Source of the DNA: Myroides odoratimimus
GTDB lineage: Bacteria > Bacteroidota > Bacteroidia > Flavobacteriales > Flavobacteriaceae
Assembly (NCBI RefSeq): GCF_001485415.1
Contig: NZ_BCMQ01000003.1
Location: 230,126 to 294,125, forward strand
Length of the DNA: 64,000 nt
Direction: 5' to 3'
Positions 35,248-43,839 of this stretch are shown piece by piece. Both the position numbers and the translations under genes were made by a program. The notes under the pieces were generated by a model. The model saw only the letters and a program-made list of their open reading frames with translations. It had not been told where the DNA came from and did no database searches. How positions within the stretch are numbered: the stretch's first letter is position 1; each line of letters starts with the position of its first letter.

Positions 35248-36171
35248 ATGTCTATAAAAATCAATAAAGAAAGATTTCAAGCCTTTTTAGAAGCTCTAGA
35301 TGATTTAGCTAAAGGGAATTATACTAAACGCCTTAGTTCTAATATTGAAAATGACTGTTTTTCAAATGCAGAAACAGTATTTAATATTTTAGCAGAAGAG
35401 TATGAAAATAAGTTTAAGTATTTCATTACTCTTCAGCCGACTCTTGGTTATGAGTATATCACATCTTGTATTATTAAAATTAGTCCTGAAGGTAGGATAT
35501 TAGATATGTCGTTAATTAAAGCTAAAGACAATATCTTAGATAAAATAGATTTTATAGATAATTACCTTTTAGACTTAGTCTCTGAACAAGATCAGGAAAA
35601 ATGGCTTAAGAATTTTCTGATTTTTCTTCAAACCCCAACCAAAAGAACTTCTTTTTCATTAGAACTATTAATTAAAGGAGAATCGATAAAAGGCTATTGT
35701 GGTTTCCATTATATGGGGCAGTCTAGAGAGATTTGGATGAGCTTTGCTATTGTTAATCCAATCTTTGAGACAGAAAAAAAAGAAGAGAATACCCCTGATT
35801 ACACTAAAATTCGAGAGATTAAATTCAGTGACAAACAAAAAATACAACAAATTCATGCTATTCTCTGTAATAAAGAATATGATCGTATTTATACTATTGA
35901 TGAATTAATTGAGCAATTTCAGATTAATAAAAATGTATTTCAGAAAGGGTTTAAAGCAATGTATAATCAAACATTCTATTCTTTTTACTTAGAGCAACGC
36001 ATTAAGTACGCTAAGCAATTATTGATTTATTCTAATTTATCAATTAATAATATAGCACATAAATGTGGATTTACAGATTATTCTAATTTTTTTAGAAATT
36101 TTCAAAAAGCTACAAATCATAACCCCGCTGAGTTTAGAAAAAAATATAGTAAAGGCTTAAATACAGAATAA
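35248..36171 (+). CDS. AraC family regulator with unusual N-terminal domain
   Basis: A 307-residue protein. The N-terminal 50 residues (RFQAFLEALDDLAKGNYTKR) look like the HAMP-like output helix found in receptors, followed by a PAS-like region (YITSCIIKISPEGRILDMS) and a beta stretch. Residues about 205-300 are the AraC HTH pair (YTIDELIEQFQINKNVFQKG and NIAHKCGFTDYSNFFRNFQ). No cupin and no membrane span is seen, so the sensor is likely cytosolic. Position inside the stress island suggests it controls neighbouring genes. Confidence 0.82.
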   Translation: MSIKINKERFQAFLEALDDLAKGNYTKRLSSNIENDCFSNAETVFNILAEEYENKFKYFITLQPTLGYEYITSCIIKISPEGRILDMSLIKAKDNILDKIDFIDNYLLDLVSEQDQEKWLKNFLIFLQTPTKRTSFSLELLIKGESIKGYCGFHYMGQSREIWMSFAIVNPIFETEKKEENTPDYTKIREIKFSDKQKIQQIHAILCNKEYDRIYTIDELIEQFQINKNVFQKGFKAMYNQTFYSFYLEQRIKYAKQLLIYSNLSINNIAHKCGFTDYSNFFRNFQKATNHNPAEFRKKYSKGLNTE

Positions 36172-36184
36172 TGTTATTATAAAA

Positions 36185-36207
36185 ACCGCCATAGAGTATA
36201 TGGCGGT
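36185..36207. terminator. Hairpin between the AraC-type and DUF4142 genes
   Basis: Stem ACCGCCATA / TATGGCGGT with 5-base loop. A tracts on the plus-strand right side mean it terminates the minus-strand DUF4142 unit, and it also lies directly after the AraC gene. Confidence 0.75.
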
Positions 36208-36245
36208 AAAAAAAAAAGTAAAAAAGCATAATATATGTATTACAG

Positions 36246-36884
36246 CTATTTATTTATAATATTATTTTTAATGTAGTTTGCAGATTCAAGATGAGATCTT
36301 ACTTCTTGTAGCGTATTGTTCAGTTCGTTTTTAATATTGATATGATCTGTTTTATCAATTCCTTTAATTAAAATATCTACTGCCTTGTTATGAGCAGAAA
36401 TCACTTCATCGATCCATTTTTTGTCAAATTTTTTACTATTTGTTGATTCTATATCCTGAATATCTTTCCATTGTGAATCGGATAAATTTCTTGGAATAGC
36501 ATAATTGAATTGCCCTGCCAAAGCATTTAATTGTTGTAATCTTTTAGTATGATGCTTCTCAAGCTCTGTTGCGAATTCACGTACTCTAAGACTATTTGCT
36601 CTAGTTTTTCCAGTTTTTGCTAACTCTATTTCATATAGTTGATCACTTATCACGTCAACTATTAAATCAGCATATTTTTTATCATTGTGATTGTTTTGAT
36701 TTATACCTTGTTTGGAATCCTCTCGATGATAGTTATCTTGAGAATAGTTAGTATGGTCAAGATTAGCTTTATTTTGATCTTTAGCCATTTTTTCTGGGTC
36801 TTTAGCTGTAGGTCTTTCTTTACATGCGATAGCGGCGAGGGCTATTATTAATGCTAAAAAAATCATTTTTATGTATGTTTTCAT
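36246..36884 (-). CDS. DUF4142 lipoprotein
   Basis: A 212-residue lipoprotein (signal IALAAIAC, Cys21) with a charged Asn/Asp/His-rich linker (about 25-70) and a helical C-terminal domain (TRANSLRVREFATELEKHHT and WIDEVISAHNKAVDILIKGI) of the DUF4142 type, a ferritin-like helical bundle family. It is exported to the periplasm and its function is unknown; DUF4142 genes often lie with stress genes. The next upstream gene ends only 14 bases away, so both belong to one transcript. Confidence 0.8.
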   Translation of the reverse strand: MKTYIKMIFLALIIALAAIACKERPTAKDPEKMAKDQNKANLDHTNYSQDNYHREDSKQGINQNNHNDKKYADLIVDVISDQLYEIELAKTGKTRANSLRVREFATELEKHHTKRLQQLNALAGQFNYAIPRNLSDSQWKDIQDIESTNSKKFDKKWIDEVISAHNKAVDILIKGIDKTDHINIKNELNNTLQEVRSHLESANYIKNNIINK

Positions 36885-36898
36885 AATTTAAATATTGG

Positions 36899-37501
36899 TT
36901 ATACATTATCTAATAGATTGGTTGCTTCATCTATACGTATTTCAGTTTCTTGTATTAGTTTCTCATAGAATACTTGTAGGTCAGTATTAAGAGTATTATT
37001 TTTAATTTGCCATAAGACTTCTCTGATACTGAATTGTAGTTTGATAGTTTCTTCTAAGAAAAGGGACTCATAGTCCTTTGAATAGCTGTTTTCTAGTTTA
37101 TGAAGAACAAGCCTCTTGTCACTCAGGTTGATAATACTATCTTGTGTTGTAGATTGAACAAGGATACTCATTTCTTTTAAAATGTTTTGATATTCAATTA
37201 TTATAGTATTAGCAAAGTCAACTATTCTTTTATCTCTGCTTTTCTCTTTTGCAGCTTCTGTATAATAAAACTGTGTTTTTACAAGCGTACTAAAGTGTTT
37301 TGTCAAAGAATCATTATAAGCTTTACTATTTTTATGATCTTGAATAGGAGATGAGTTTGTATCTACAACTTCATTTGTTTTAGACCTATAAGTTGATCTG
37401 TAATGATTTGGATCTCTTCTACAAGAAGTAAAGAACACAGTAATTAAGATAATTATAGTGAATAGCAAAAGAAAAAATTTATAATTTAGAGTGATATACA
37501 T
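36899..37501 (-). CDS. Helical lipoprotein, divergent DUF4142-like
   Basis: A 200-residue protein with a lipoprotein signal (LITVFFTSC) and a mature helical domain. Segments AKEKSRDKRIVDFANTIII and KDYESLFLEETIKL are placed as in DUF4142, but the similarity is weak and this is inferred from the neighbour, length and helix pattern. Probably a diverged paralogue of the next gene. It overlaps nothing and precedes the DUF4142 gene by 14 bases. Confidence 0.6.
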   Translation of the reverse strand: MYITLNYKFFLLLFTIIILITVFFTSCRRDPNHYRSTYRSKTNEVVDTNSSPIQDHKNSKAYNDSLTKHFSTLVKTQFYYTEAAKEKSRDKRIVDFANTIIIEYQNILKEMSILVQSTTQDSIINLSDKRLVLHKLENSYSKDYESLFLEETIKLQFSIREVLWQIKNNTLNTDLQVFYEKLIQETEIRIDEATNLLDNV

Positions 37502-37513
37502 GATTGTTTTTTA

Positions 37514-37588
37514 ATGAAAGTGGCTTACTTTCGGGTTATTATGAAAGATTTTATACTATGGAGATATGACCTAGGTAAGCCACTTCAT
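37514..37588. repeat. Inverted repeat between DUF892 and lipoprotein genes
   Basis: ATGAAAGTGGCTTAC (37514) is complementary, with one extra A, to GTAAGCCACTTCAT (37575-37588). The 46-base loop is long for a terminator. It may reduce read-through from the DUF892 gene. Confidence 0.45.
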
Positions 37589-37635
37589 TTTCTAGTTCTA
37601 GCAATTTTTAGAAAAGAATATTGAATTGAGTAAAT

Positions 37636-38250
37636 CTATTTTACTTTATCCTTGGGCTGGCTACTCTTTTTGGTTTGATTTGCTGAACTAGATTTACTTG
37701 TAGATTCTTTTACATCTTCATCTTCTACATTCTGATCACTGGCTTCTATATTGATGTGGCATTCTCCTATATGAGTCAATTCACAATCAGCCTGTTCTTC
37801 CTCATCTAAAGTTTGTTCTAATAAATCAGCAATATCATATTCCTCAATAGCAAGGGCAAATTGGATTAGTCCGCCATAAGTCGCTATTTCATAATGTTCT
37901 ATTTGTTGAGCAATAACAATGAGTCCAGCATCTCTTACCATACTTCCGTCTTTTGTTATTTTTACTATTTTCTGAGTTACTTCGTCAAAGGTCTTCATCA
38001 CTAGGCAAGATTCTTTTTCGCTTGTAATTCCAAGAGTTCTAAAAATTTTTTCTAATCGAATGATTTGTCTTTGCGTGACAATCTCATGATCTTTTAGTGT
38101 ATCTTTTAACTCATGGGTTGTAGCCTTTTCTATCATAGTAGGTAAGGAATCTAAAATGCCATGTTCTGTATTATAGATACCTTTTAATAAGTGGATAAAA
38201 AGATCTTTAAACTCAGATGCTCCCTTCGAAATATTATTTGATTTTTTCAT
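37636..38250 (-). CDS. DUF892 ferritin-like protein (YciE/YciF type)
   Basis: A 204-residue helical-bundle protein. FKDLFIHLLKGIYNTEHGIL, a DHEIVTQRQIIRLEKIF helix, EHYEIATYGGLIQFAL and DEEEQADCELTHIGE place the acidic and His residues of the DUF892 di-iron-like site. About 40 C-terminal residues are a Ser/Lys/Gln-rich tail that is not part of the fold. YciF-type proteins respond to stress in enterobacteria. Cytosolic. Part of the minus-strand run of the island. Confidence 0.88.
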   Translation of the reverse strand: MKKSNNISKGASEFKDLFIHLLKGIYNTEHGILDSLPTMIEKATTHELKDTLKDHEIVTQRQIIRLEKIFRTLGITSEKESCLVMKTFDEVTQKIVKITKDGSMVRDAGLIVIAQQIEHYEIATYGGLIQFALAIEEYDIADLLEQTLDEEEQADCELTHIGECHINIEASDQNVEDEDVKESTSKSSSANQTKKSSQPKDKVK

Positions 38251-38269
38251 GTGTTTTAGGTTTTAAAGA

Positions 38270-38292
38270 AGAAGGAGAGAAACTCTCCTTCT
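38270..38292 (-). terminator. Hairpin between KGG and DUF892 genes
   Basis: Stem AGAAGGAGAG / CTCTCCTTCT with 3-base loop, then TCTTT on the minus strand, directly after the KGG-type gene. Confidence 0.6.
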
Positions 38293-38302
38293 ATCTAAAT
38301 TA

Positions 38303-38899
38303 CTATCTAGAAGAATATGCTCCCCTTGAACTACTGTTAGAGCGTCCACCACCATGTGATGCACGTCCCCCCATTCTTGCAATTTCAGTTCTTTTTGCTT
38401 TGCTCATTGCTGCAAAACCGCGACGTGAACTTCCATTGTTAGTTCTTCTAGATGAATTTGAACCAGTTCTGTTATCTGCACTATTATAATAACTTCTTTG
38501 GTTGTTATGATTAGAGTTTGATCTCCTTGACGATTGACCTTGTCCTCTTGAATTTTGAGATCTGTTACCATATGATTGAGAATTAGAAGACCTGTTGCTA
38601 TATGTTGAGTTATTTGATCTTCTTCCTTGTCCTTTTGAAATAAATCGGCCTTGTGAATCTCTCGGGTGATCATCTTCATTGAAGTTGTTGTCATAAGACG
38701 AGTCCTGATCGTAGAAATCATCTTCATCGAAGAATTGTTCAATTTCTTCTTGCTCAATATCATCATCATAAGCTTGATCATCAGCTCCATCGTCATAACC
38801 ATGTTCATAACCTAATTGATAAATTTCTTCTGCCATTTGATAAAAATCAGATTGTCGACTACTTTGTGACCCTCTGTTTCTAGAATTGTGGTGGTTCAT
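38303..38899 (-). CDS. Disordered protein with C-terminal KGG-type stress motif
   Basis: From ATG 38899 (198 aa; the frame continues upstream but codes for nothing recognisable). The N-terminal third is acidic (GYDDGADDQAYDDDIEQEEI), the middle Ser/Asn/Arg/Gln-rich with many Tyr, and the C-terminus contains GFAAMSKAKRTEIARMGG then RASHGG, a single variant of the KGG motif known from general stress proteins such as GsiB and Con-10. An acidic head and basic tail suggest self-association or binding to nucleic acid. Nearly all disordered. Confidence 0.8.
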   Translation of the reverse strand: MNHHNSRNRGSQSSRQSDFYQMAEEIYQLGYEHGYDDGADDQAYDDDIEQEEIEQFFDEDDFYDQDSSYDNNFNEDDHPRDSQGRFISKGQGRRSNNSTYSNRSSNSQSYGNRSQNSRGQGQSSRRSNSNHNNQRSYYNSADNRTGSNSSRRTNNGSSRRGFAAMSKAKRTEIARMGGRASHGGGRSNSSSRGAYSSR

Positions 38900-40016
38900 A
38901 ATTTTTTGTTTAAAAGTTAATATTACTGTGATACTAGCTGTCATAAATGTCACAGTTACTTTTAGTTAGTTCAATATCCATGCTTGAAAAATGAAATAGA
39001 ACAAAATAGAGTAGGAGGTGATATCAACTGTTAAAAAATCTTTGAACAACAGGAATTACAAGGGATTAAGGTTGTTTGTGATTATTGAATTTTTTAAGAA
39101 ATAAAAAAATATAATATAATAATATTGTTAATTTATATGAATGAATGTCTTTATGTATTGAAAAATATTCATTTATGTATCATATAATAAGTTAATTGTA
39201 AGTAATAGTATTACAATTAATAAAATAATTTATATAAATAACTATAAATGAGTTGTTTGTGTTTTTTTAAATTATTTCTTTTAACAAATATAGTAGGCAA
39301 GCATAATATAAAATATGTAGAATAAATGTTTACTTTTTATACATACCGTGTATTTAATACTCGTTTTTCTACGTATTATTTGGGATTTACAGGCTATTTT
39401 TTTTAAATCAACAATGTTTGTTTTTTGTATTTGCAATATTATCTGTTCTTCTTGTATAAGAAAGACATTTGAAAGTATGTTACTTATTTTTTTTGATTCT
39501 ATAAGTAGAATAAATTAATTATTCTATATGTAACTTTCTATATTAATATTGATAGAAATTACTATAAAATATTTACTAGCTTTTATAATCACACAAATAG
39601 ATAGTGATTACAGATCTCGATTTACCTTTTATTTTGGTTTTTTTGAGTAAAAATTACTCAAATTGAGATTTTTTTACTCATTTATTCCTCGATATTTTAA
39701 TTATTAAAGAGTTTTTATAAAACATTAGCAAGGTGCCTATGGTTTTTATGCTAGCTTTAGTACTGACACTATATACCACGCTATTGAAAAGAAGATTATT
39801 CTCTTTTTTATTGATAAAAATATTATAGTAGTACACTATTTGTATTTATTTAGTTGTAAATAGCTTTTATATATGTATAAAATATAAAAATACATAGGTA
39901 TTACTTTAATACAGGGATTAAAGAATAAAATACTTTGATCAAGCGTCAAGACTACCAAAAGTAATACTAATCAACAAATCTATCAAGCAGTAAAAACTAA
40001 TCTTAAAACTTAACAT
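38900..40016. other. 1.1-kb AT-rich gap in the stress island
   Basis: No convincing gene. A perfect palindrome TGAGTAA-aaa-TTACTCA lies at 39644-39660 and could be an operator. The rest is strongly AT-rich, suggesting promoter DNA for the small membrane protein genes that follow and for the divergent KGG gene. Confidence 0.4.
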
Positions 40017-40181
40017 ATGAGAAATGTATTTTGGTTAATTATCGTAATTCTTTTAATAGGATGGACAGTAGGTTTTTTTGCTTTTGGACAAGTGCTCGGT
40101 TGGGCAGTACATATCTTGTTAATACTTGTCTTACTAATGCTTATATCACGAGTTATAAAGGGACCTAAAAGCGAGCTCTAG
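40017..40181 (+). CDS. Tiny membrane protein, lmo0937 family-like
   Basis: 54 residues: RNVFWLIIVILLIGWTVGFF then a Gly/Trp turn and AVHILLILVLLMLISRVIKG, that is two membrane segments and a basic tail. This matches the lmo0937-type small membrane proteins that accompany CsbD and stress genes in Bacteroidota. Too short for large-ORF screens. Confidence 0.75.
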   Translation: MRNVFWLIIVILLIGWTVGFFAFGQVLGWAVHILLILVLLMLISRVIKGPKSEL

Positions 40182-40246
40182 TTTAGATATCATAGAATAA
40201 TAAACAAGAGACTAGAATATAATTTACTAATCTTAAAAACAAAATT

Positions 40247-40381
40247 ATGGAAAAAGAAAAAATGTATCAATTAGGAAAAATCTTTTGCTGTGCGGCTATA
40301 GGAGTAGTTGTATTAGCAGTAGTAGTGAAGAAAAAATTCATGAAAGAGGTTAAGGATATCGAAGACTGTATATCAGATTAA
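40247..40381 (+). CDS. Tiny single-span membrane protein
   Basis: 44 residues: MEKEKMYQLGKIFCCAAIG, a hydrophobic stretch GVVVLAVVV, then a basic KKKF and acidic tail. It sits between the lmo0937-like and CsbD genes with regular short gaps. Not recognised beyond a YtxH-like look. Confidence 0.55.
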   Translation: MEKEKMYQLGKIFCCAAIGVVVLAVVVKKKFMKEVKDIEDCISD

Positions 40382-40489
40382 CTATTAGTATGAATTAAAA
40401 AGTAATTGTACTTAACAAAGTGTAGTTACTTGGTAAACAGAGTAAAACTGTTGAGAAAAATAGAGTAATAATTTAATAAATCACTAATT

Positions 40490-40684
40490 ATGAATAATTT
40501 AGAATTAGAAGGAAAATGGAAACGTATTAAAGGAGCTGTTAAACAAAAATATGGACAATGGTTCGATGATGATAAGGTTTTCGCTGAAGGAAAATTTGAC
40601 GAAGTTGTTGGAAAGCTTCAAGAAAAAAGTGGAAAGACACGTGAAGAGATTGAAGAAGTTATCAAAAATTGGAAAGAAGAATAA
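40490..40684 (+). CDS. CsbD family stress protein
   Basis: 64 residues, starting MNNLELEGKWKRIKGAVKQK then a DDDKVFAEGKFDEVVGKLQE stretch and TREEIEEVIKNW. This is the full CsbD motif set (GxxxxIKGxxKxxxGxLTDD-like, then GKxDxxxGKLQEKxGK). Small, charged and soluble; induced by general stress in many bacteria. Followed by a strong terminator. Confidence 0.92.
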   Translation: MNNLELEGKWKRIKGAVKQKYGQWFDDDKVFAEGKFDEVVGKLQEKSGKTREEIEEVIKNWKEE

Positions 40685-40732
40685 ATGATTTCAATCTTAT
40701 TAAGTTTATTTATATTATCTAATATAATATGT

Positions 40733-40776
40733 AAAAAAGAGCATTTCTTTATATTTATAAAGAAATGCTCTTTTTT
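40733..40776 (+). terminator. Strong terminator after the CsbD gene
   Basis: A 21-bp perfect stem (40733-40753 with 40756-40776), 2-base loop, rich in GAGCATTTC, and T tract. It closes the island. Confidence 0.9.
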
Positions 40777-40831
40777 TAAGCAGATATCTCACAATGAGAA
40801 TATTGTAACCAATATAAATTCAAAAAACAGG

Positions 40832-41102
40832 ACAAATCACAGCTGTTAAAGATATTAACACTTAGGCGTTTTTTAGCGTGTCTAAGCACGTGGTAAAGCG
40901 AGTGATAGCAAGGCTTTCGGGAAGGTTGTTTGGACGTTGTTCGGAAGTTCTTTGCAAAGTGTTCGGAAAAAGGGGGTATTTTCCGAACACCTTCCGAACA
41001 AATCACAACGGAGACCGCATGAATACTCGATTTATGGCGAATTCATAGTGTTAAAAAACTTGTTAAAATTTTAAAAATTAAATTTTGAAAGCTGTGATTT
41101 GT
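40832..41102. mobile_element. Inverted-repeat-bounded intergenic segment (MITE-like)
   Basis: ACAAATCACAGCT (40832-40844) is the exact inverse of AGCTGTGATTTGT (41090-41102), 13 bp. Inside lies copy 2 of the TTCGGAA-type repeat (about 40917-40999) with TTCGGGAAGG, GTTCGGAAG, GTTCGGAAAA and TTTTCCGAACACCTTCCGAAC, plus a third near-copy of ACAAATCACA at 40998. No transposase. An in-frame 76-codon ORF on the minus strand here has no coding character. Target duplication not found by eye. Confidence 0.4.
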
Positions 41103-41381
41103 GCTTTCTTTTTGGTGAGATGTACCAGACTTTGAATAGAAGAATATTCTCAATAATAACCATTGAGTCAAAGCCTTTACTGTAGGCAAAGGTAGTGAAA
41201 AAATAGATAGGAGAAAAGAGGGTGTAGGAAGGAGATTTGTTTTATAGGTTTCTTCATATTAGGTAGTCTTTATTTATTTTTTAAAAAAATAGGAAGTGCC
41301 AATAGTAGAGTGAAAATTAAACTTTTAAATAGAAGTGTTTTTTTGAATTTTATAATTAACTAGTAATTTGCCTAGCTGAAC

Positions 41382-41413
41382 AAACAAAGGGGATTTTAGT
41401 ACCGCCTTTGTTT
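41382..41413 (+). promoter_or_regulatory. Inverted repeat before the AraC gene
   Basis: AAACAAAGG (41382-41390) and CCTTTGTTT (41405-41413) are perfect inverse arms around a 14-base centre, 43 bases upstream of the AraC start. Could be an operator for autoregulation or a leader hairpin. Confidence 0.4.
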
Positions 41414-41456
41414 ATTGATTTAGTATCTTGTAAAAAATTCAGTATAAGAGCGAAAA

Positions 41457-42314
41457 ATGAAGACAAAACAAGTTTCATTAAAGAATATTGCAGGACAAGC
41501 ACATGATGGAATTTTCTTTCAAGAAGTCACAGCTAAGTCACTGTCTGATATTATGGGGGCGCTTAAAGACTCTCATCGTCATGATTATCATGTTTTTTTG
41601 TTTTTAATGAAAGGGGAGTTGAAGGTAGAAATTGATTTTACTAATTATGAGCTAAGTGGTGTTAGTTTATTATACACTAGTCCTGGGCAAGTACATAAGA
41701 ATATTGAATTTAAAGAGGTTCTGTATTATGTACTTGCGATTAAGTCAGAGTATATTGCACCTGAGTATAAGTCGTCGATTCAATCTATGTTTTTACAAAC
41801 GCGTTTTGTGCAACTTTCTAAAGAAAATATATCTCTATTAAAAAACACAGCTCAATTATGTATAGATATCTATAAAAAATCAGAACTAACTTTTTATACT
41901 GCAACTTTAAAAAATAGTGTGAATGTTTATATTTCACTTTTTTTAGATCAATACTTAAATCAAGGTTTTTCGCCTATACCGTCTAATCGTTTTGAAAAGA
42001 TTACTCTAAGCTTTGTCAAGGAATTAGATATTTATTTCGTGCACCACAAACGCCCAAGTTATTACGCCGAACTACTTCATATCTCTACTACTTATCTTAA
42101 TGAATGCATTACACATACATTAGGGATAGCTGTTTCTAAAGTGATTCAAGAGCGCGTAATTTTAGAGGCTAAAAGAATGTTGTTCTATACAGATTTATCT
42201 GTTAAAGAAATAGCTTCTGCTTTAGGATATGAAGATTATTCTTACTTCTCTCGTTTATTTATGAAAAATGAAGGATGTACTCCTATTGTTTTTAGAGGTA
42301 AAAACCGTGATTAG
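41457..42314 (+). CDS. AraC family regulator of the efflux operon
   Basis: A 285-residue regulator with an N-terminal cupin-like sensing part (HRHDYHVFLFLMKGELKVE and LLYTSPGQVH) and two C-terminal HTH motifs (YYAELLHISTTYLNECITHT and EIASALGYEDYSYFSRLFMK). It is followed, 184 bases on, by a TolC-HlyD-MFS operon in the same direction and is its likely regulator. Confidence 0.9.
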   Translation: MKTKQVSLKNIAGQAHDGIFFQEVTAKSLSDIMGALKDSHRHDYHVFLFLMKGELKVEIDFTNYELSGVSLLYTSPGQVHKNIEFKEVLYYVLAIKSEYIAPEYKSSIQSMFLQTRFVQLSKENISLLKNTAQLCIDIYKKSELTFYTATLKNSVNVYISLFLDQYLNQGFSPIPSNRFEKITLSFVKELDIYFVHHKRPSYYAELLHISTTYLNECITHTLGIAVSKVIQERVILEAKRMLFYTDLSVKEIASALGYEDYSYFSRLFMKNEGCTPIVFRGKNRD

Positions 42315-42498
42315 TCCTAGTTATACAGATATAACTCTCTTGTCTTTTTTTACAACCAGTCTTTACTTTGCCTTGACAATTTATACGGTTAAGATTCTAT
42401 TTTTAAACACGATGTAATCAGAGATTATTACTGTTTATTATAGTTTTATGTAGCTGTGTAATTTGTTTTTAAAGGTATAATATAAGACGAATTACAAA

Positions 42499-43833
42499 AT
42501 GAAAAGAATAAAATTAAAGTTGTTTTGTCTGATGTTTTTACAAGCAATGCTAAGTAAAACAATAGCACAAAATCAACCTCCTGTATCGTTGACTTTACAA
42601 GAAGTTATTCAAGCAACATTACAGCATCATCCTCAATTAAAACAAGGTGAAGAAGAAGTAAAACTTCGTTATAGTGAATTAGAAAGCAGTAAAATAGAGC
42701 GATTGCCACAAGCAAATATTCAAATGACAATGGGGTATCAAGGAAATACAACTCTTTTTGATAAAAAGTTGAACCAAGAAGGAACCCTAAAAAATCTTCA
42801 TTTCAATCAAGGAATTCACCTTGAGATAAATCAAACTATTTTTAATGGACATCGCATTACTAAAACAATACAAGGGCATGAATTAGCCTTATTTTTATCC
42901 CAATTAGATTTGGCTCAACAGCGATTAGATTTAGAATTAATGGTGAGTAAATACTATTTAAATTTATATAGAGTAGAGTTGCTCCAGTCTATTTATATTA
43001 AGAATAAAGCATTAGCTCAGGACAGATTAACGCTTGTTCAGCAGTACCTAGAACAGGGAATGGTAACGAAAGAAGAAGTTTTATTAGCAGAACTACAGAT
43101 ATCTGATATTGAATTAAAACAAGAAAGTAATAGAACAGATTTAGGAATTTTGCAAAGTGAGCTTCAGTTAGCCATGGGGGCTGATAGTATTAAAATAAAG
43201 ACAAATGCTTCTTCTATTCCCTTTCTACAAGATTTTCTTAAACAAGAGAACTATTATGTAGAAGAAGCGCATAAAAAGTCTTTGATTTTAAAAAAAGAAG
43301 AACAAGCAGTAGAACTTCAAAAACTACATTTAGAAAAAGAAAAGAGTAAGCGCTGGCCTGCATTGTATGGTTTTATGCAGTCTGCTACTGATCGACCTAT
43401 AAGAAGTACTACTCCTCAGCTGGACTTATATGCGAATACATGGCAAGTAGGTGTTGGGATAAAGTATGATTTAATGACTTTATATACGGCAAAAAAAAGA
43501 GAGAAAACCTATCAGATACAATTAAATATTGCAGAAGAGCAACAAAACTATGTAATAAAGAAACTGAATAAAGATATCTCACAAGGATACTTGCAAGTAA
43601 GATTACACTTAAGTCAGCAAAAACAACTACAAAAAGCTTTAGAACAAGCAAAAGAGAATTACCGTATTATACAAAATAAGTATAAAGCTCAATTAGCCTT
43701 ATACTTAGATGTCTTTAATGCCAGTAATATTCTGTTAGAAACAGAGCTAAAGCTAGCCCATACTCAGGCAGAACTACTTTATTCAACACTCTATTTATCT
43801 TACTTGATAGGAGATTTAAATTTATTAAACTAA
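42499..43833 (+). CDS. TolC family outer-membrane protein
   Basis: A 444-residue OEP protein with signal peptide ending KTIAQ. Long helices and coil (LTLQEVIQATLQHHPQLKQG, then EQGMVTKEEVLLAELQISDIE) and a beta stretch ALYGFMQSATDRP. It is the exit duct for the HlyD and MFS genes which follow at 6- and 5-base gaps. Confidence 0.9.
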   Translation: MKRIKLKLFCLMFLQAMLSKTIAQNQPPVSLTLQEVIQATLQHHPQLKQGEEEVKLRYSELESSKIERLPQANIQMTMGYQGNTTLFDKKLNQEGTLKNLHFNQGIHLEINQTIFNGHRITKTIQGHELALFLSQLDLAQQRLDLELMVSKYYLNLYRVELLQSIYIKNKALAQDRLTLVQQYLEQGMVTKEEVLLAELQISDIELKQESNRTDLGILQSELQLAMGADSIKIKTNASSIPFLQDFLKQENYYVEEAHKKSLILKKEEQAVELQKLHLEKEKSKRWPALYGFMQSATDRPIRSTTPQLDLYANTWQVGVGIKYDLMTLYTAKKREKTYQIQLNIAEEQQNYVIKKLNKDISQGYLQVRLHLSQQKQLQKALEQAKENYRIIQNKYKAQLALYLDVFNASNILLETELKLAHTQAELLYSTLYLSYLIGDLNLLN

Positions 43834-43839
43834 ACAATT

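Noticed and set aside
38404..38808. Met/Ile-rich minus-strand frame inside the KGG-type gene
   Set aside because: Shadow frame of a low-complexity gene; the KGG frame has recognised motifs.
40776..41006. 76-codon minus-strand ORF in the repeat element
   Set aside because: It runs through palindromic repeats and ends in a hairpin; no coding character or family.
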